Notes: a model not told the origin generated them from the letters alone. Numbered from the stretch's first letter, positions 10,517 to 19,914 are shown. The stretch is 41,524 nt of DNA from Symbiodinium natans (GCA_905221605.1 CAJNDS010002428.1:391607-433130), one strand, 5' to 3'. Program-made: numbers and translations.

Positions 10517-10677
10517 CGCTTAGCTAGTCTTACTTTGCTAGCTCAACAATTCAGGCACCAAACAACTAGCGGTTTATATTCAATACATAGTTATGCATGT
10601 GTGCATACGTAAATGCATATGCATGTTTTATATGCATGTGTATGTATACCTGTATATATGTATATATGTATATCTGT

Positions 10678-10728
10678 ATGTATGTATGTATGTATGTATG
10701 TATGTATGTATGTATGTATGTATGTATG
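10678..10728. repeat. (TATG)n microsatellite
   Basis: About 12 perfect TATG units with TATA/TGTA-rich flanks from about 10590. It creates open frames on both strands (Met-Tyr-Val-Cys and Ile-His-Thr-Tyr), which are artefacts. Confidence 0.95.
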
Positions 10729-10756
10729 TGCTCATGCATTTGATTTTGCCGACAGA

Positions 10757-10885
10757 CAGCAGTGCTCCGGACGGGGTTGGCAGATGCACTTATTGACGCC
10801 AATGTGCTGTGTTCTCGAAGCCATTTGCAGCTACAGCCTACAGGAAACCAGCGGCGTCTTCGTTGGGCAACGAACCACTCATTTC
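10757..10885 (+). CDS. Candidate exon before a poly-C tract
   Basis: After GACAGACAG| one frame is open and protein-like (LRTGLADALIDANVLCSRSH, then a basic Gln/Arg-rich part) until a 25-C run at about 10892. No clear donor is visible; a second frame is also open. Confidence 0.3.
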
Positions 10886-11298
10886 GCCGCGACCCCCCCC
10901 CCCCCCCCCCCCCCCGGTTGACTCCATCATCTCCTCAACCTGCAACTTCCAGCCACCACACGCACAACCGTAACTTAAACCGTAAACCTGAGCCCTCAGC
11001 CATGAAGCTTGTCAAGGACCTTAAATGAAGTTACCAGAGCAAGGGATCGAATACCAATGAGAATACATCCCTATCAGAGCATCTTAAGCCTAAGCCCTCA
11101 ACCCGAAACCCGTGTCCCTGAAACATTACACCCCAAGTTCAATGTAGGCAACTTACCTCGAGAAAAAGCGAAACTTGAGAACTGGAGGTGTTAATCTATG
11201 CCTTAGTCGCAGCGCTGCAGGCCCCTGTGGTTGAAGGGCTTAGGGTTTAGGGTTCAGGGTTTGGGGCTTAGGGTTTGGGGTTTAGGGTTAGTTCGGGC

Positions 11299-11760
11299 TT
11301 CTTGTCTCTAAGGCTTCGGACAGGTACATGTCCCGAGACCGTTGATAAACTCGGGGGGACTTGTATGCTAAATTTACTTGCTAGGTCTGCGTAGGGAAGT
11401 AGCCACCCCCAAATCATCCCTTGCAAGGTCTATAGAGTCTATAGAGTCTATAGAAGGGGATCAAATGGTGCCTCAATGCCCTTAACCCAAGATTCAGAGC
11501 TCGTAAGAAGATGGCCGTTTGGGGAACCACTCGGTCCTGGCCCTAACCTCAAGGGATTAAGACTCGTACCCCTGAGGTTGTACCCCTAAAGGTTCTCCTT
11601 AACATACTCCCAATATGGCCCTTATACTACCTGAAGGATCTTCAAAAAGGGTCCCCAAAACCCAAGGGTACAACCTTACGGGTCCAAGGCCCGGAACTTA
11701 AACCCGGCCGGGAAGGCTTTGGAAGCCACGCGCGCCGGATTGGGCTCCGCTGCCCCACAA
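11299..11760. other. No supported gene
   Basis: Holds three tandem TCTATAGAG units at about 11427-11453 and several short G/C-rich hairpins (GGGTACAACC against GGTTGTACCC, 11574-11674). No convincing coding sequence. Confidence 0.5.
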
Positions 11761-11807
11761 GGCCTTGGCGGTTTTGTTCTGTGGGCTGAGATGGTCGGTT
11801 CAGGGTT

Positions 11808-11901
11808 TATAGTAAACTCCAAAACTTGGAACATCCTTATCACTAAAAAGACTCCTAGCTCTCATCATAAACCATGTTCCAACTTTCTGGAGTTTACTGT
11901 A
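11808..11901. mobile_element. Tc1/mariner-like MITE, copy B
   Basis: Left end TA-TAGTAAACTCC, right end GGAGTTTACTG-TA, with GGAACAT and ATGTTCC inside. The ends match 3334-3467 while the interior is shorter (94 bp in total). TA flanks both sides. Confidence 0.7.
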
Positions 11902-12271
11902 TGCCCAAAGGGCTCCCTAGTTCAGAGCTTAAAACTCGAGGGCTCCCCAAAACATTCGTCTACTTTTGTGCGGGGGGTGCCCTCAACAGTGTGGGGCCGT
12001 GTTCGGAAAAAGGGGGTGCAGCTTCGAGAACTGCCCCACATGGCTTAGGGTTGTTGGGGCCTGACGACCTGACGCGGGGTCGATGGGCTGAGGAGTTGCG
12101 GCACTTAGGGTCTTAAATGGGTCTTACACGGGGCTTGTAGGGCTCAGGGTTCTGGAGCTTGGAGTTTAGGGTTTTGCATGGCTGGGGCTCAGGGTTTGAG
12201 AGTCGCACCCTTTTAAGAGTCCCTAAAATGCCCTTATAGGACAAAACCCTTGGAACCCAAGAAAGCTGCAG

Positions 12272-12320
12272 GCTTGGAGGTACTTGCGCCCAAAGGCGGC
12301 GTTCGGTGGCCCAGCGCAGG
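12272..12320 (+). CDS. Candidate exon with a telomere-motif donor
   Basis: CTGCAG| acceptor, AWRYLRPKAAFGGPAQ plus one base, then |GTTTAGGGTTAGGG, so the 5' splice site would be the start of a telomere-like array. Could belong to the gene continuing at 13082-16982, but the phases do not join directly. Confidence 0.4.
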
Positions 12321-12468
12321 GTTTAGGGTTAGGGTTTAGGGCTTAGAGTTTCGGATTTGGGGTCTAGAGTTTATGGTGTTAGGGCTTAGGGCTTAGGGTT
12401 TAGGGCAGGGCGAAGACCTGAAATTTCGAGGACTCCCATGTTTTGAGTGTTCTTGGGGCCCAAAAAAA

Positions 12469-12591
12469 GAGACCACCGGAGGGCTGAGGGCCTGTCCCTT
12501 GTTCCCTTTTTTAGGGCGTAGGTTCCCTTATAAACCCCCTTTAAGCCAAAGAGGGGGGCACACTGTTGATTCCTAGGTTGCTCTTGGGTCT
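12469..12591. mobile_element. Short inverted-repeat element, family 1 copy B
   Basis: Ends GAGACCACCGGAGG and CTCTTGGGTCT; the interior CCCTTGTTCCCTTTTTTAGG...GGTTCCCTTATAAACCCC and the TTCCTAGGTTGCTC segment align by eye with 10411-10516. Related fragments occur in the flavoprotein introns near 26921 and 29210. Confidence 0.5.
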
Positions 12592-12660
12592 AGGGGCTCA
12601 GTTTTTGGGGCTACTTTTTGAGCCGAAGGACTAGGGTTTTAGGGTTTTGGGATTGCGGGA

Positions 12661-12970
12661 TTGCTGCTAAAGAGGTGTTTAGGCTTTCACGACACCCCTC
12701 CAAGTACGGGCTGCTTCTGCACAAGCCCTGAGCTGGAGGAGGAAGGCAGGAGCCCTCGCCAGCAACTCACTGACCAGGGTGGGGCGACGGTTATAACAAG
12801 CTCCAAAAGCGGGTATTCACCTGTCGCAGAGCTAATTGCCTCCGTGAAGCAGGGCGGCAGTGTTAGCATTGGAGCCGTACATCCCGACCTCTTGCAAAGG
12901 AGTCGCTGTATGACGATTGTCTTGGTGAAATGGCATCGGGTGCGCTACCAGTGGACCCCTCCAAGCCCGA
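12661..12970 (+). CDS. Open frame of unknown nature
   Basis: A 114-codon plus frame that ends in telomere-like sequence. Its middle is protein-like (SKSGYSPVAELIASVKQGG, SIGAVHPDLLQRSRC). It may hold one or more exons of the gene to the right. A shorter minus frame overlaps. No family recognised. Confidence 0.3.
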
Positions 12971-13081
12971 AGCCCTACACCAACCCTAAAACCCTAAAAC
13001 CCTAAAACCCTAAAACCCTAAAACCCTCAAACCCTAAGCCCTAAACCCTGAAGCCCAACTTCCCTGAGCCTTGAAGTTCAG

Positions 13082-13114
13082 GCCCTCATCTTCCGCGGCC
13101 TCTGGGTTCCCGAG
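13082..13114 (+). CDS. Candidate exon joining the gene at 14133
   Basis: TTCAG| acceptor and ALIFRGLWVPE in phase 0; ends at a GC-type donor (|GCGAGC), which would join in phase to the exon at 14133. CCCTAAA motifs lie at 12983-13050 and TTTAGGG-type motifs from 13131. Confidence 0.35.
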
Positions 13115-13121
13115 GCGAGCT

Positions 13122-13525
13122 TGACAGGGCTTTAGGGCTTTAGGGAGGTTTTCTTGTTTTGGGGGGTGGGGGGGGGTTTTGGGTGGGTTTGGGGTTTATA
13201 GAGTTCATGGTTGGTTTGGGGTTTAGGGCGTTAGGGTTGGGTTAGTAGAGTGTTTAGTCTGTTTAGGCTACTGTCAGCGTTGAGGGCTGTTTAGCGTTCC
13301 TGCTTCAGATGTCAAAGCTTTGCTGACAGGGCTTTAGGGCTTTAGGGAGGTTTTCTTGTTTTGGGGGGTGGGGGGGGGTTTTGGGTGGGTTTGGGGTTTA
13401 TAGAGTTCATGGTTGGTTTGGGGTTTAGGGCGTTAGGGTTGGGTTAGTAGAGTGTTTAGTCTGTTTAGGCTACTGTCAGCGTTGAGGGCTGTTTAGCGTT
13501 CCTGCTTCAGATGTCAAAGCTTTGC
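13122..13525. repeat. Perfect 202-bp tandem duplication
   Basis: Copy 1 (13122-13323) and copy 2 (13324-13525) show no difference by eye, including a run of nine G. Each copy includes GGGCTTTAGGG motifs and ends CAGATGTCAAAGCTTTGC. Identity implies a very recent event or an assembly artefact. Confidence 0.95.
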
Positions 13526-13784
13526 TAGGGTCAGGCTTTCGGGCGCCATCTGTGAGGCGGTTTATTAGGGCTTTAGGGTTGGGGCTCACGGTGCTACTGT
13601 ATACAAGGTTTTTTTCTAAGGTTTAGGGCTGGGGTTGAGGTTTTCAACTGAAGGGTTTTTGGATGCAGGCTCGGAGTCTAAGTTTTCTACTAGGGGGAGG
13701 GGAGGGGCGGGGGGCCTGAACGTTTGTTTTTCAAGTTGCCTTGCTGCAGACTGTGTACGTCCGCACCCAGGATTGGCAAACCCT

Positions 13785-14132
13785 CAACGAGTCATAGATG
13801 AGGTTTGGGCTTCAAGCCCCGAAGCAATATGATCTGAAAGCTCTGAACCCCTAAACCCCCATGATCCCAGCTCCCTTACCTTGAAACCCCCAAAGATCCC
13901 AAAGCCTTTATTCCCTGAGCCCTTTGATCCCAAAGCCTTTACAACCCCAAGCCCTATGACCCCGAAGCCTGAAACCCTACACAGGTTATTGACGAGCACT
14001 GGGCCAAACCCTACACCCCATGATCCCAAAGCCTGTAAAACCCAAAACCCTGTGACCCCAACACCCCAAAGCCTGAAGCCCTACACAGGATATACTACAC
14101 CGTATGACCCCAAAGCCTGAAACCCTACACAG
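13785..14132 (+). repeat. Decayed tandem copies of an exon start
   Basis: A GTTATxGAxGAGCACTGGGCC segment with its preceding GAAACCCTACACAG occurs at about 13967-14004 and again at 14115-14153 (spacing 148 bp). A weaker GTCATAGATGAGGTTTGGGC lies at 13792. The first two break off (stop or loss of similarity) soon after VIDE(H/V)WA; only the third continues as an exon. Confidence 0.6.
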
Positions 14133-16982
14133 GTTATAGATGAGCACTGGGCCGAGCACGCCTGGTCCTTCAACTCCTTCTCACGGAGCCGGGGGCTTGG
14201 GACCCTCATCTACAAAAGCCAAACCAAAAAACGTTCTTTTGGGACCCCCCCCCCCCCCCTGGTTAATTACTCTTAACCTTGTATTTTACAGTTCATGCAA
14301 ACAATTGAGTTCTAAACCCTAAAGCCCAAAAGGAGTAACTAAGGGTGGTTTTGCCGCCTTCTATGAAAGAGAATAATAGATGACCCTGGCCATAGCTGCT
14401 CTTCGCCCCTGATGAAGCTTTCGAACCTCTTCTGCATCCTAACCTTCACAGCATCGACGCCACCTTACAGCAAACCCTAAACATCAAACCCTGAACCCCA
14501 AGCCCTAAACCCTAAACCCCAACCCCAAGACCCTCAAACCCTGAAACCCTAAAGCCCTAAAACCCTAAACTCAACTTCCGCTCCCAGGTATCGACGGGAT
14601 TCTCTCCGTGCTCGGGCCTCGGATGCCTTTTACCGTTGTAGAGATTCAGCGGGTTTAGTGTTTGGGGTTTAGGGCTTAGGGTTTAGGGTTTAGGGTTTTC
14701 CGTTCATATACAGAGACGTTTGAATTTCGTGGATGAAGCAGCTCACGTGACAGATGTGTAGACTTCAGCCTAAGCCCCTAGAGTTCGAGCGATTTCAAAT
14801 CCGCGAACCCTCAATACGAAGCCGGAATCGCTCAACTTCACAGGCGAAATTCTGAATCCCGCAAACGTCCGCAGCCCAAAGTCCTCCCGGCAACGTCCGC
14901 AGCCCAAAGTCCTCCCGCCCCCCCCCCCCCCGCCCACCTACAAGCCCGAAACCCTGCAAGACCTGGAAGCTTTGAAGATAAGACCCGCAGCCTTTGTGTG
15001 TCTTCAACAGCCCTACACCCCCAAACCCTAAACCCTCATAGAAACCCAAAGCCCCAAACCCTAAACCCCGATAATTAGGGAGGGTACCACAAGGTAAGGA
15101 CCCTGTGGATCAAGCCGTAGACCCCAAAAGGGTTTCTGGATCAGCCCCGAACCTTGACTCTGATCTCAAGTGTTTTTCGCACACAGAGTTTAGGGCTTAG
15201 GGTTACAGGGTTTAGGGTATAGGGTATATACGGAATTAGGGCTTAGGGTTAGAGTTGAGGCGTTAGGGTCTTTTGCCCCAGGGTCTTTTGCCCCAGGCTG
15301 GGGTTCTATGCCAGCGCCAAAGGTAGCGCTGCGCAGGCTCGGACGTGCCGGCTTGAGTGGTGGTGCGTCCCCGGAATTGTCACAACAAATCCGGAAATTA
15401 CACAGCAGGGTCCCCCCGCAATTCTGAAAACAACTTCGGGCGACGCGAAATGTCGGGGAGGCTTTTGAATTGAGTTGTTGTCTACTAGAGTCTAGAAACC
15501 GCTTCTGAACTGAGCCTGACCAGCCCTAAAACCTGAACCCTAAACCCTACACCCTAAACCCTAAACCTTGAGTTTGGATCCAGAAGCCTAAGGGCTGAGG
15601 CTTCCTGGCCTTAAGGCCTGAGGCTGCCGCACCCGGAAATCTTCAGTCTCCAGGTCAGCCTCAAAGCCAAGTTAAAAGTCACATACACTCATCCCTTCTG
15701 AAATCAATATGGATCCCTTTTGAACTCATCTGAAATTCATCCTTTTTAAAATCATACGGATCCTTTAACAAGACACACACACACTAAAGGCGGGGATGTT
15801 TTTGTTTTTTTTGTGGGAATCAGCATCCACCATTAGGATTAAGGGCAGCCGTGTTTAGGGGTTTAGGGTTTAGGATGTACGGAGGGCCGGGTCCCTTCAT
15901 GGGGATCATTCTTGTGGGACAGCTTTCATCAACTGCCTTGGGCCCTGAACCCTAGAGCCTAGAGCCTAAAGCCTAACCATGGTGTTTGCTTCTTGGCAGG
16001 ACGTTGCCGTGAAGGACCACCATGGGGGGCAGCACATGGAGCTCAAGGGACGGTTCAGGGCTTAGGCTTCTGGGGATTCTGGCCGTGAGGTTTCGGGGTA
16101 GACAGCTTCACAGTTGCCTTGGATTCACCAATAGGGTGTCGGCCAGTCTGGGCGATCAGGCATAGAGGCTCTGGCTTTTTACCTCATGGGTTGGGGATTG
16201 TTACGGGTTCAGGGCTCGAGGCTAGAGGGGCAAGGGCGGTCTTCTCAGCAGTGCTTTGCTGCAAGGTTTGCTGTAGTTTGTGCCCCACCATGCCATCGTG
16301 CCGCGGAAATGGGCCCCCACTTATTGTTCCTCTCCATCTCCATGCAATCAGAATCTCATCAAGCGTGCCTTTCGCGTTGGAGTTCGCCGACCCCAAGCCC
16401 AAAGCCCTAAACATTTGCATGGCCCCTCCGATCGGTTCCAGTGCACCCTAAAGTCTAAACCCTGCAACCCTAAGCCCTAAACTCTAAGCCGGAAATCCTG
16501 ATCCGCAAGCCTCGTACTCAAGCCCGAAACCTCAGAGGCCCAGCTCTTAAACCCTGAAAGGTTTTAAGCCCTGAAACGTAGATCTTGAACTGCTTCAGGG
16601 GTTTTGAGGTGCAAACAGCCCTAAGAAGACGAGGGGCATAGGAAGCCTTTGTGGTTGATGTTGGTCCGGGAGCTTTGGGTTCTGCCTTGGGTTTGGGGTT
16701 TGGTGTTTAGGGTTTAGGGTTAAGGGTTAAGGGTTAAGAAACCCCAAATGCGCAGATGAGGACGCCCACATCCTGGTCTTGGCTTGGGCCTCGGGAAGCC
16801 ACTGTCGTTTGGGGGTACCAAACACTTATATATTGCTTGGACCCTAAACCCTAAACCTTAAACCCCAAACCCTAAACCCTCAACCCTCAACCCTAAACCT
16901 TAAACCCTAAACCTTAAACCCTAAACCGGACCAGGTGGCCCGGCTGCGGGGCGAAGCCGGCGGTGGTCGCTGGGCCTATCCG
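14133..16982 (+). CDS. Multi-exon gene of unknown function
   Basis: Exons read as 14133-14217, 14588-14652, 16000-16048, 16756-16814 and 16935-16982; all four junctions keep phase. Peptides include VIDEHWAEHAWSF, GLGTLIYK, ILSVLGPRMPFTVVEIQR, DVAVKDHHGGQHMELK, EDAHILVLAWASGSH and VARLRGEAGGGRWAYP. Donors are GC (14218), GT (14653, as GTTTAG), GA (16049), GT (16815) and GT (16983); acceptors are CAG. The exon at 13082-13114 may precede and 20281-20325 may follow, in which case the genes at 17174-19914 would be nested in an intron. There is no signal peptide or membrane span in the visible part. The order LGPR-MPF, HGG-ME, GRWAYP loosely recalls small Tim21/Coa1-type proteins, but this is not claimed. 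Both ends are incomplete. Confidence 0.55.
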
Positions 16983-17173
16983 GTGCCTTTCTCAGAAATT
17001 TGAGTGGGTTGGGGTTTAGAGTTTAGGGTTTAGGCTTTCGGGTTTGGGGTTTAGGGTTCGGGCTCAGGGTTTAGTAAATTTCGAGTCATTATTTGGGGTT
17101 GAGCTGAGGAAGGTTTACGGTTGAGGGACTAAGGTTCAGTGTTGAGTGGGGGCGTATAGGGCGGGCAAGGTGA

Positions 17174-17522
17174 TCAGAATCTCTGGAAGAGTAGACGGAT
17201 GCGTCTGGGAGTTGAGGGGCCCAGGATGCTGCCAGAAAGTTGATCCTGCAAGATGCCGCTTGGGTTTCGGGCTTAGGGTTTGGGATGCGTTTGGGGGATT
17301 GACTGTTCGGTCCTTTAGTTCATCTGCAAGCGGCGTTATGGGTGGCTGCAGTATGAAGGATTCGGCTGCTTTGGCAACTTTCCTGTCCAGTCTCATGTTG
17401 GCCATTGTAGCTGAAGCCTGCAGGTGGTCTTGAAAAGCTTTGCATATCCATGGGCGAATCTTGTTCACAAACTGCGGAGATGAAGAGCTCGTCTCCGCCA
17501 AAGGCTTAAACCCTAGCAGCAT
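17174..17522 (-). CDS. Small two-exon minus-strand gene, unknown function
   Basis: Minus-strand exon 1 runs from ATG at 17522 to 17304; exon 2 runs from 17245 to a TGA at 17174. The 58-nt intron is GT-AG (GTCAAT...TTGCAG) and contains CCCTAAGCCC. The product is 96 residues, contains KIRPWICKAFQDHLQ and ITPLADELKDRT, and ends LLFQRF, with no transmembrane segment or known motif. The frame is open upstream to an AG| at 17550, which could be a trans- or cis-splice acceptor and would give a 27-nt leader. It is divergent from the mTERF-repeat gene, whose ATG is 43 bp away. The overlapping plus frame (17146-17433) is less protein-like. Confidence 0.6.
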
Positions 17523-17565
17523 CTTCGTGACAGCTGGGAAATCACAATCCTAGGTTAGCCTGGTC
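17523..17565. promoter_or_regulatory. 43-bp divergent intergenic space with AG acceptors on both strands
   Basis: Contains CCTAGGTTAG. The plus strand offers TTAG| nine bases before the ATG at 17566; the minus strand offers ACCTAG| at 17550. If mRNAs receive a spliced leader, as in dinoflagellates, both divergent genes could be matured from this compact segment. No TATA box is visible. Confidence 0.3.
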
Positions 17566-19914
17566 ATGGAAGATTTGGTAGGGTCTGGAGGAGGTCACAT
17601 CGTACCCGCGCACGGTCTTGACCACGAACTACGAGCTGGGCTTCAGAAAAGTCAGGTGTACCTATTACTATCAGAGTGGCTCAAGCACCCAGATGTTATT
17701 GTATGGAAGTCGTCCATGCGCCGCGCCCGGAGACCATGGAAAGCCCGGGCTTACCTTGTCGTTGCTGTGGGACTGCTTGGTGGTCTGATGCGTGGCCCTG
17801 CGGCCTCCAGCCCGCCGTCCTGGTGGAAGGCCGGATACCCCCGGAGGGTGCACAGGAGCGTGGCCGAAGTGGAGCTGCTGTCAAACCTGGCGGTGCTTCT
17901 GGCGCCACAGGAGTCCATTGAAGATCTGTTTCGGGACTTTTGCGTGGAACCCTCGGAAGGCTGGGCATCGAGCCGCCTTAGCCCAGACTTGGCCTTGCCA
18001 GGGGTCTTGAAGAAGAAGAGCGCCATCTTGTTTGTGGAGTACGATGGCTACTATCGGCATCACCAGCCTGAAGGCATGGAGGCAGACGAGCGCAAGAACG
18101 CCGCTCTGGCGCACTATGCACCTGCGGGTTCGCATATCGTGCGGGTGGCCCATGCTGGGCGGAACTTTTCCCAGGCCCTGGACAACGTAGTTGAGGTTGT
18201 GGTGGACACATGGCAATCAGGTAGCAATAGGTCCATACTCAAGTGCGCATACCAAATCGCACAAAGCCTGGCGACTCGCTTGAGTGAAGTGCTGCATCCT
18301 GCATGGAAAGAGCGGCTTCTAGAATTTTCGCACGGCACGAGGCAACTCAATCTGGAGGCTGCGCGCAATTTCTCGAAGAAAGTTGTGTTCAGCAGAAGTG
18401 CGAGAAGAAGTGAGAACGAAAGACATGAGATATTGGCATTCATGCAGCAACATTTCTGTTTGGGAGACATGGTTGTGGAGAAGTGTCCTTCCTTGCTTGG
18501 TCTCAGCATCGAGGCGAACCTGAAACCCACGGTGGCATGGCTGCATTCCGTGGGTTTGAGCGATGATCAGGTGTCCAAGGCCATTGCAGCACATCCTCAG
18601 TTGCTTGGCTGTAGCATCGAGGCGAACCTGAAACCCACGGTGGAATGGCTGCGTTCTGTGGGTTTGAGCGATGATCAGGTGTCCAAGGCCATTGCAGCAC
18701 AGCCTCAGTTGCTTGGCTGTAGCATCGAGGCGAATTTGAAACCCACGGTGGAATGGCTGCGTTCTGTGGGTTTGAGCGATGATCAGGTGTCCAAGGCCAT
18801 TGCAGCACAGCCTCAGCTGCTTGGCTGTAGCATCGAGGCGAATTTGAAACCCACGGTGGAATGGCTGCGTTCTGTGGGTTTGAGCGATGATCAGGTGTCC
18901 AAGGCCATTGCAGCACATCCTCAGTTGCTTGGGTGTAGCATCGAGGCGAACCTGAAACCCACGGTGGAATGGCTGCATTCCGTGGGTTTGAGCGATGTTC
19001 AGGTGTCCAAGGCCATTGCAGCACATCCTCAGTTGCTTGGCTGTAGCATCGAGGCGAATTTGAAACCCACGGTGGAATGGCTGCATTCCGTGGGTGTGAG
19101 CGATGATCAGGTGTCCAAGGCCATTGCAGCAAAGCCTCAGTTGCTTGGCTGTAGCATCGAGGCGAACCTGAAACCCACGGTGGAATGGCTGCATTCCGTG
19201 GGTCTGAGCGATGATCAGGTGTCCAAGGCCATTGCTGTATTTCCTTCCTTGCTTGGTCTCAGCATCGAGGCGAACCTGAAACCCACGGTGGAATGGCTGC
19301 ATTCCGTGGGTTTGAGCGATGATCAGGTGTCCAAGGCCATTGCTGTATTTCCTTCCTTGCTTGGTCTCAGCATCGAGGCGAACCTGAAACCCACGGTGGA
19401 ATGGCTGCGTTCTGTGGGTTTGAGCGATGATCAGGTGTCCAAGGCCATTGCAGCAAAGCCTCAGTTGCTTTGTTACAGCATCGAGGCGAACCTGAAACCC
19501 ACGGTGGAATGGCTGCATTCCGTGGGTTTGAGCGATGATCAGGTGTCCAAGGCCATTGCAGCACAGCCTCAGTTGCTTGGCTGTAGCATCGAGGCGAATT
19601 TGAAACCCACGGTGGAATGGCTGCGTTCTGTGGGTTTGAGCGATGATCAGGTGTCCAAGGCCATTGCAGCACATCCTCAGTTGCTTGGCTACAGCATCGA
19701 GAAGAACTTGTCTAGGAAGCTTAGCATCCTCCAACGTTGTTACACAGACATTTCCCTGGTGGACATGATCTCCGCTTTTCCTACCCTGTTGTCGTATAGC
19801 CAGTCTCGCCTTGTGTATCGTATGGGTGTTTTGAAAGTACGCGGAGAGCTACCGAAGCTCGTTTCTGTCATTGCACTAACGAACTCTCGCTTTGCACAGC
19901 GATTTCCGACGTGA
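17566..19914 (+). CDS. mTERF-repeat protein with N-terminal PD-(D/E)XK-like domain
   Basis: A single uninterrupted 782-codon frame. Residues 51-80 (MRRARRPWKAR then a hydrophobic stretch) resemble a signal or organelle-targeting leader, so Met51 (17716) is an alternative start; an in-frame TAG lies just upstream of Met1. Residues about 116-200 fit a small nuclease or RAP/DUF559-like fold: SPD141, FVEYDG (E158, D160), a following His pair, ERK (175-177) and IVRVAH (191-196). Residues about 314-709 are eleven 36-residue repeats (108 bp each, 18505-19692) of the form SIEANLKPTVEWL(R/H)SVG, LSDDQVSKAIA, xPQLLG; this is the mTERF motif, a helical repeat that binds organellar nucleic acid. A partial twelfth repeat and an unrelated C-terminus follow. 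Known mTERF proteins act in mitochondrial or plastid transcription and RNA processing. Repeats are almost identical at DNA level. The long minus-strand frames are shadows of this. Confidence 0.85.
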   Translation: MEDLVGSGGGHIVPAHGLDHELRAGLQKSQVYLLLSEWLKHPDVIVWKSSMRRARRPWKARAYLVVAVGLLGGLMRGPAASSPPSWWKAGYPRRVHRSVAEVELLSNLAVLLAPQESIEDLFRDFCVEPSEGWASSRLSPDLALPGVLKKKSAILFVEYDGYYRHHQPEGMEADERKNAALAHYAPAGSHIVRVAHAGRNFSQALDNVVEVVVDTWQSGSNRSILKCAYQIAQSLATRLSEVLHPAWKERLLEFSHGTRQLNLEAARNFSKKVVFSRSARRSENERHEILAFMQQHFCLGDMVVEKCPSLLGLSIEANLKPTVAWLHSVGLSDDQVSKAIAAHPQLLGCSIEANLKPTVEWLRSVGLSDDQVSKAIAAQPQLLGCSIEANLKPTVEWLRSVGLSDDQVSKAIAAQPQLLGCSIEANLKPTVEWLRSVGLSDDQVSKAIAAHPQLLGCSIEANLKPTVEWLHSVGLSDVQVSKAIAAHPQLLGCSIEANLKPTVEWLHSVGVSDDQVSKAIAAKPQLLGCSIEANLKPTVEWLHSVGLSDDQVSKAIAVFPSLLGLSIEANLKPTVEWLHSVGLSDDQVSKAIAVFPSLLGLSIEANLKPTVEWLRSVGLSDDQVSKAIAAKPQLLCYSIEANLKPTVEWLHSVGLSDDQVSKAIAAQPQLLGCSIEANLKPTVEWLRSVGLSDDQVSKAIAAHPQLLGYSIEKNLSRKLSILQRCYTDISLVDMISAFPTLLSYSQSRLVYRMGVLKVRGELPKLVSVIALTNSRFAQRFPT
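18505..19692 (+). repeat. Eleven 108-bp tandem coding repeats
   Basis: Units start at 18505 and every 108 bp after. Differences cluster at repeat position 14 (R or H), positions 29-32 (AHPQ, AQPQ, AKPQ or VFPS) and 35-36 (GC, GL, CY, GY); the rest is nearly invariant even at third codon positions, which implies recent expansion or gene conversion. Confidence 0.95.

Noticed and set aside
10566-10802. Tyr/Ile/His-Thr repeat protein on either strand
   Set aside because: Product of the (TATG)n microsatellite.
17146-17433. 95-codon plus frame
   Set aside because: The minus strand gives a two-exon gene with exact GT-AG junctions and more protein-like sequence.
18505-19692. CRISPR array
   Set aside because: The 108-bp units are contiguous, without spacers, and encode protein.
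18319-19734. 471-codon minus-strand open frame over the mTERF repeats, plus 209- and 101-codon minus frames
   Set aside because: They mirror the 108-bp coding repeat, a multiple of 3, so absence of stops in one unit propagates to all. The plus frame matches a known motif; the minus frames do not.
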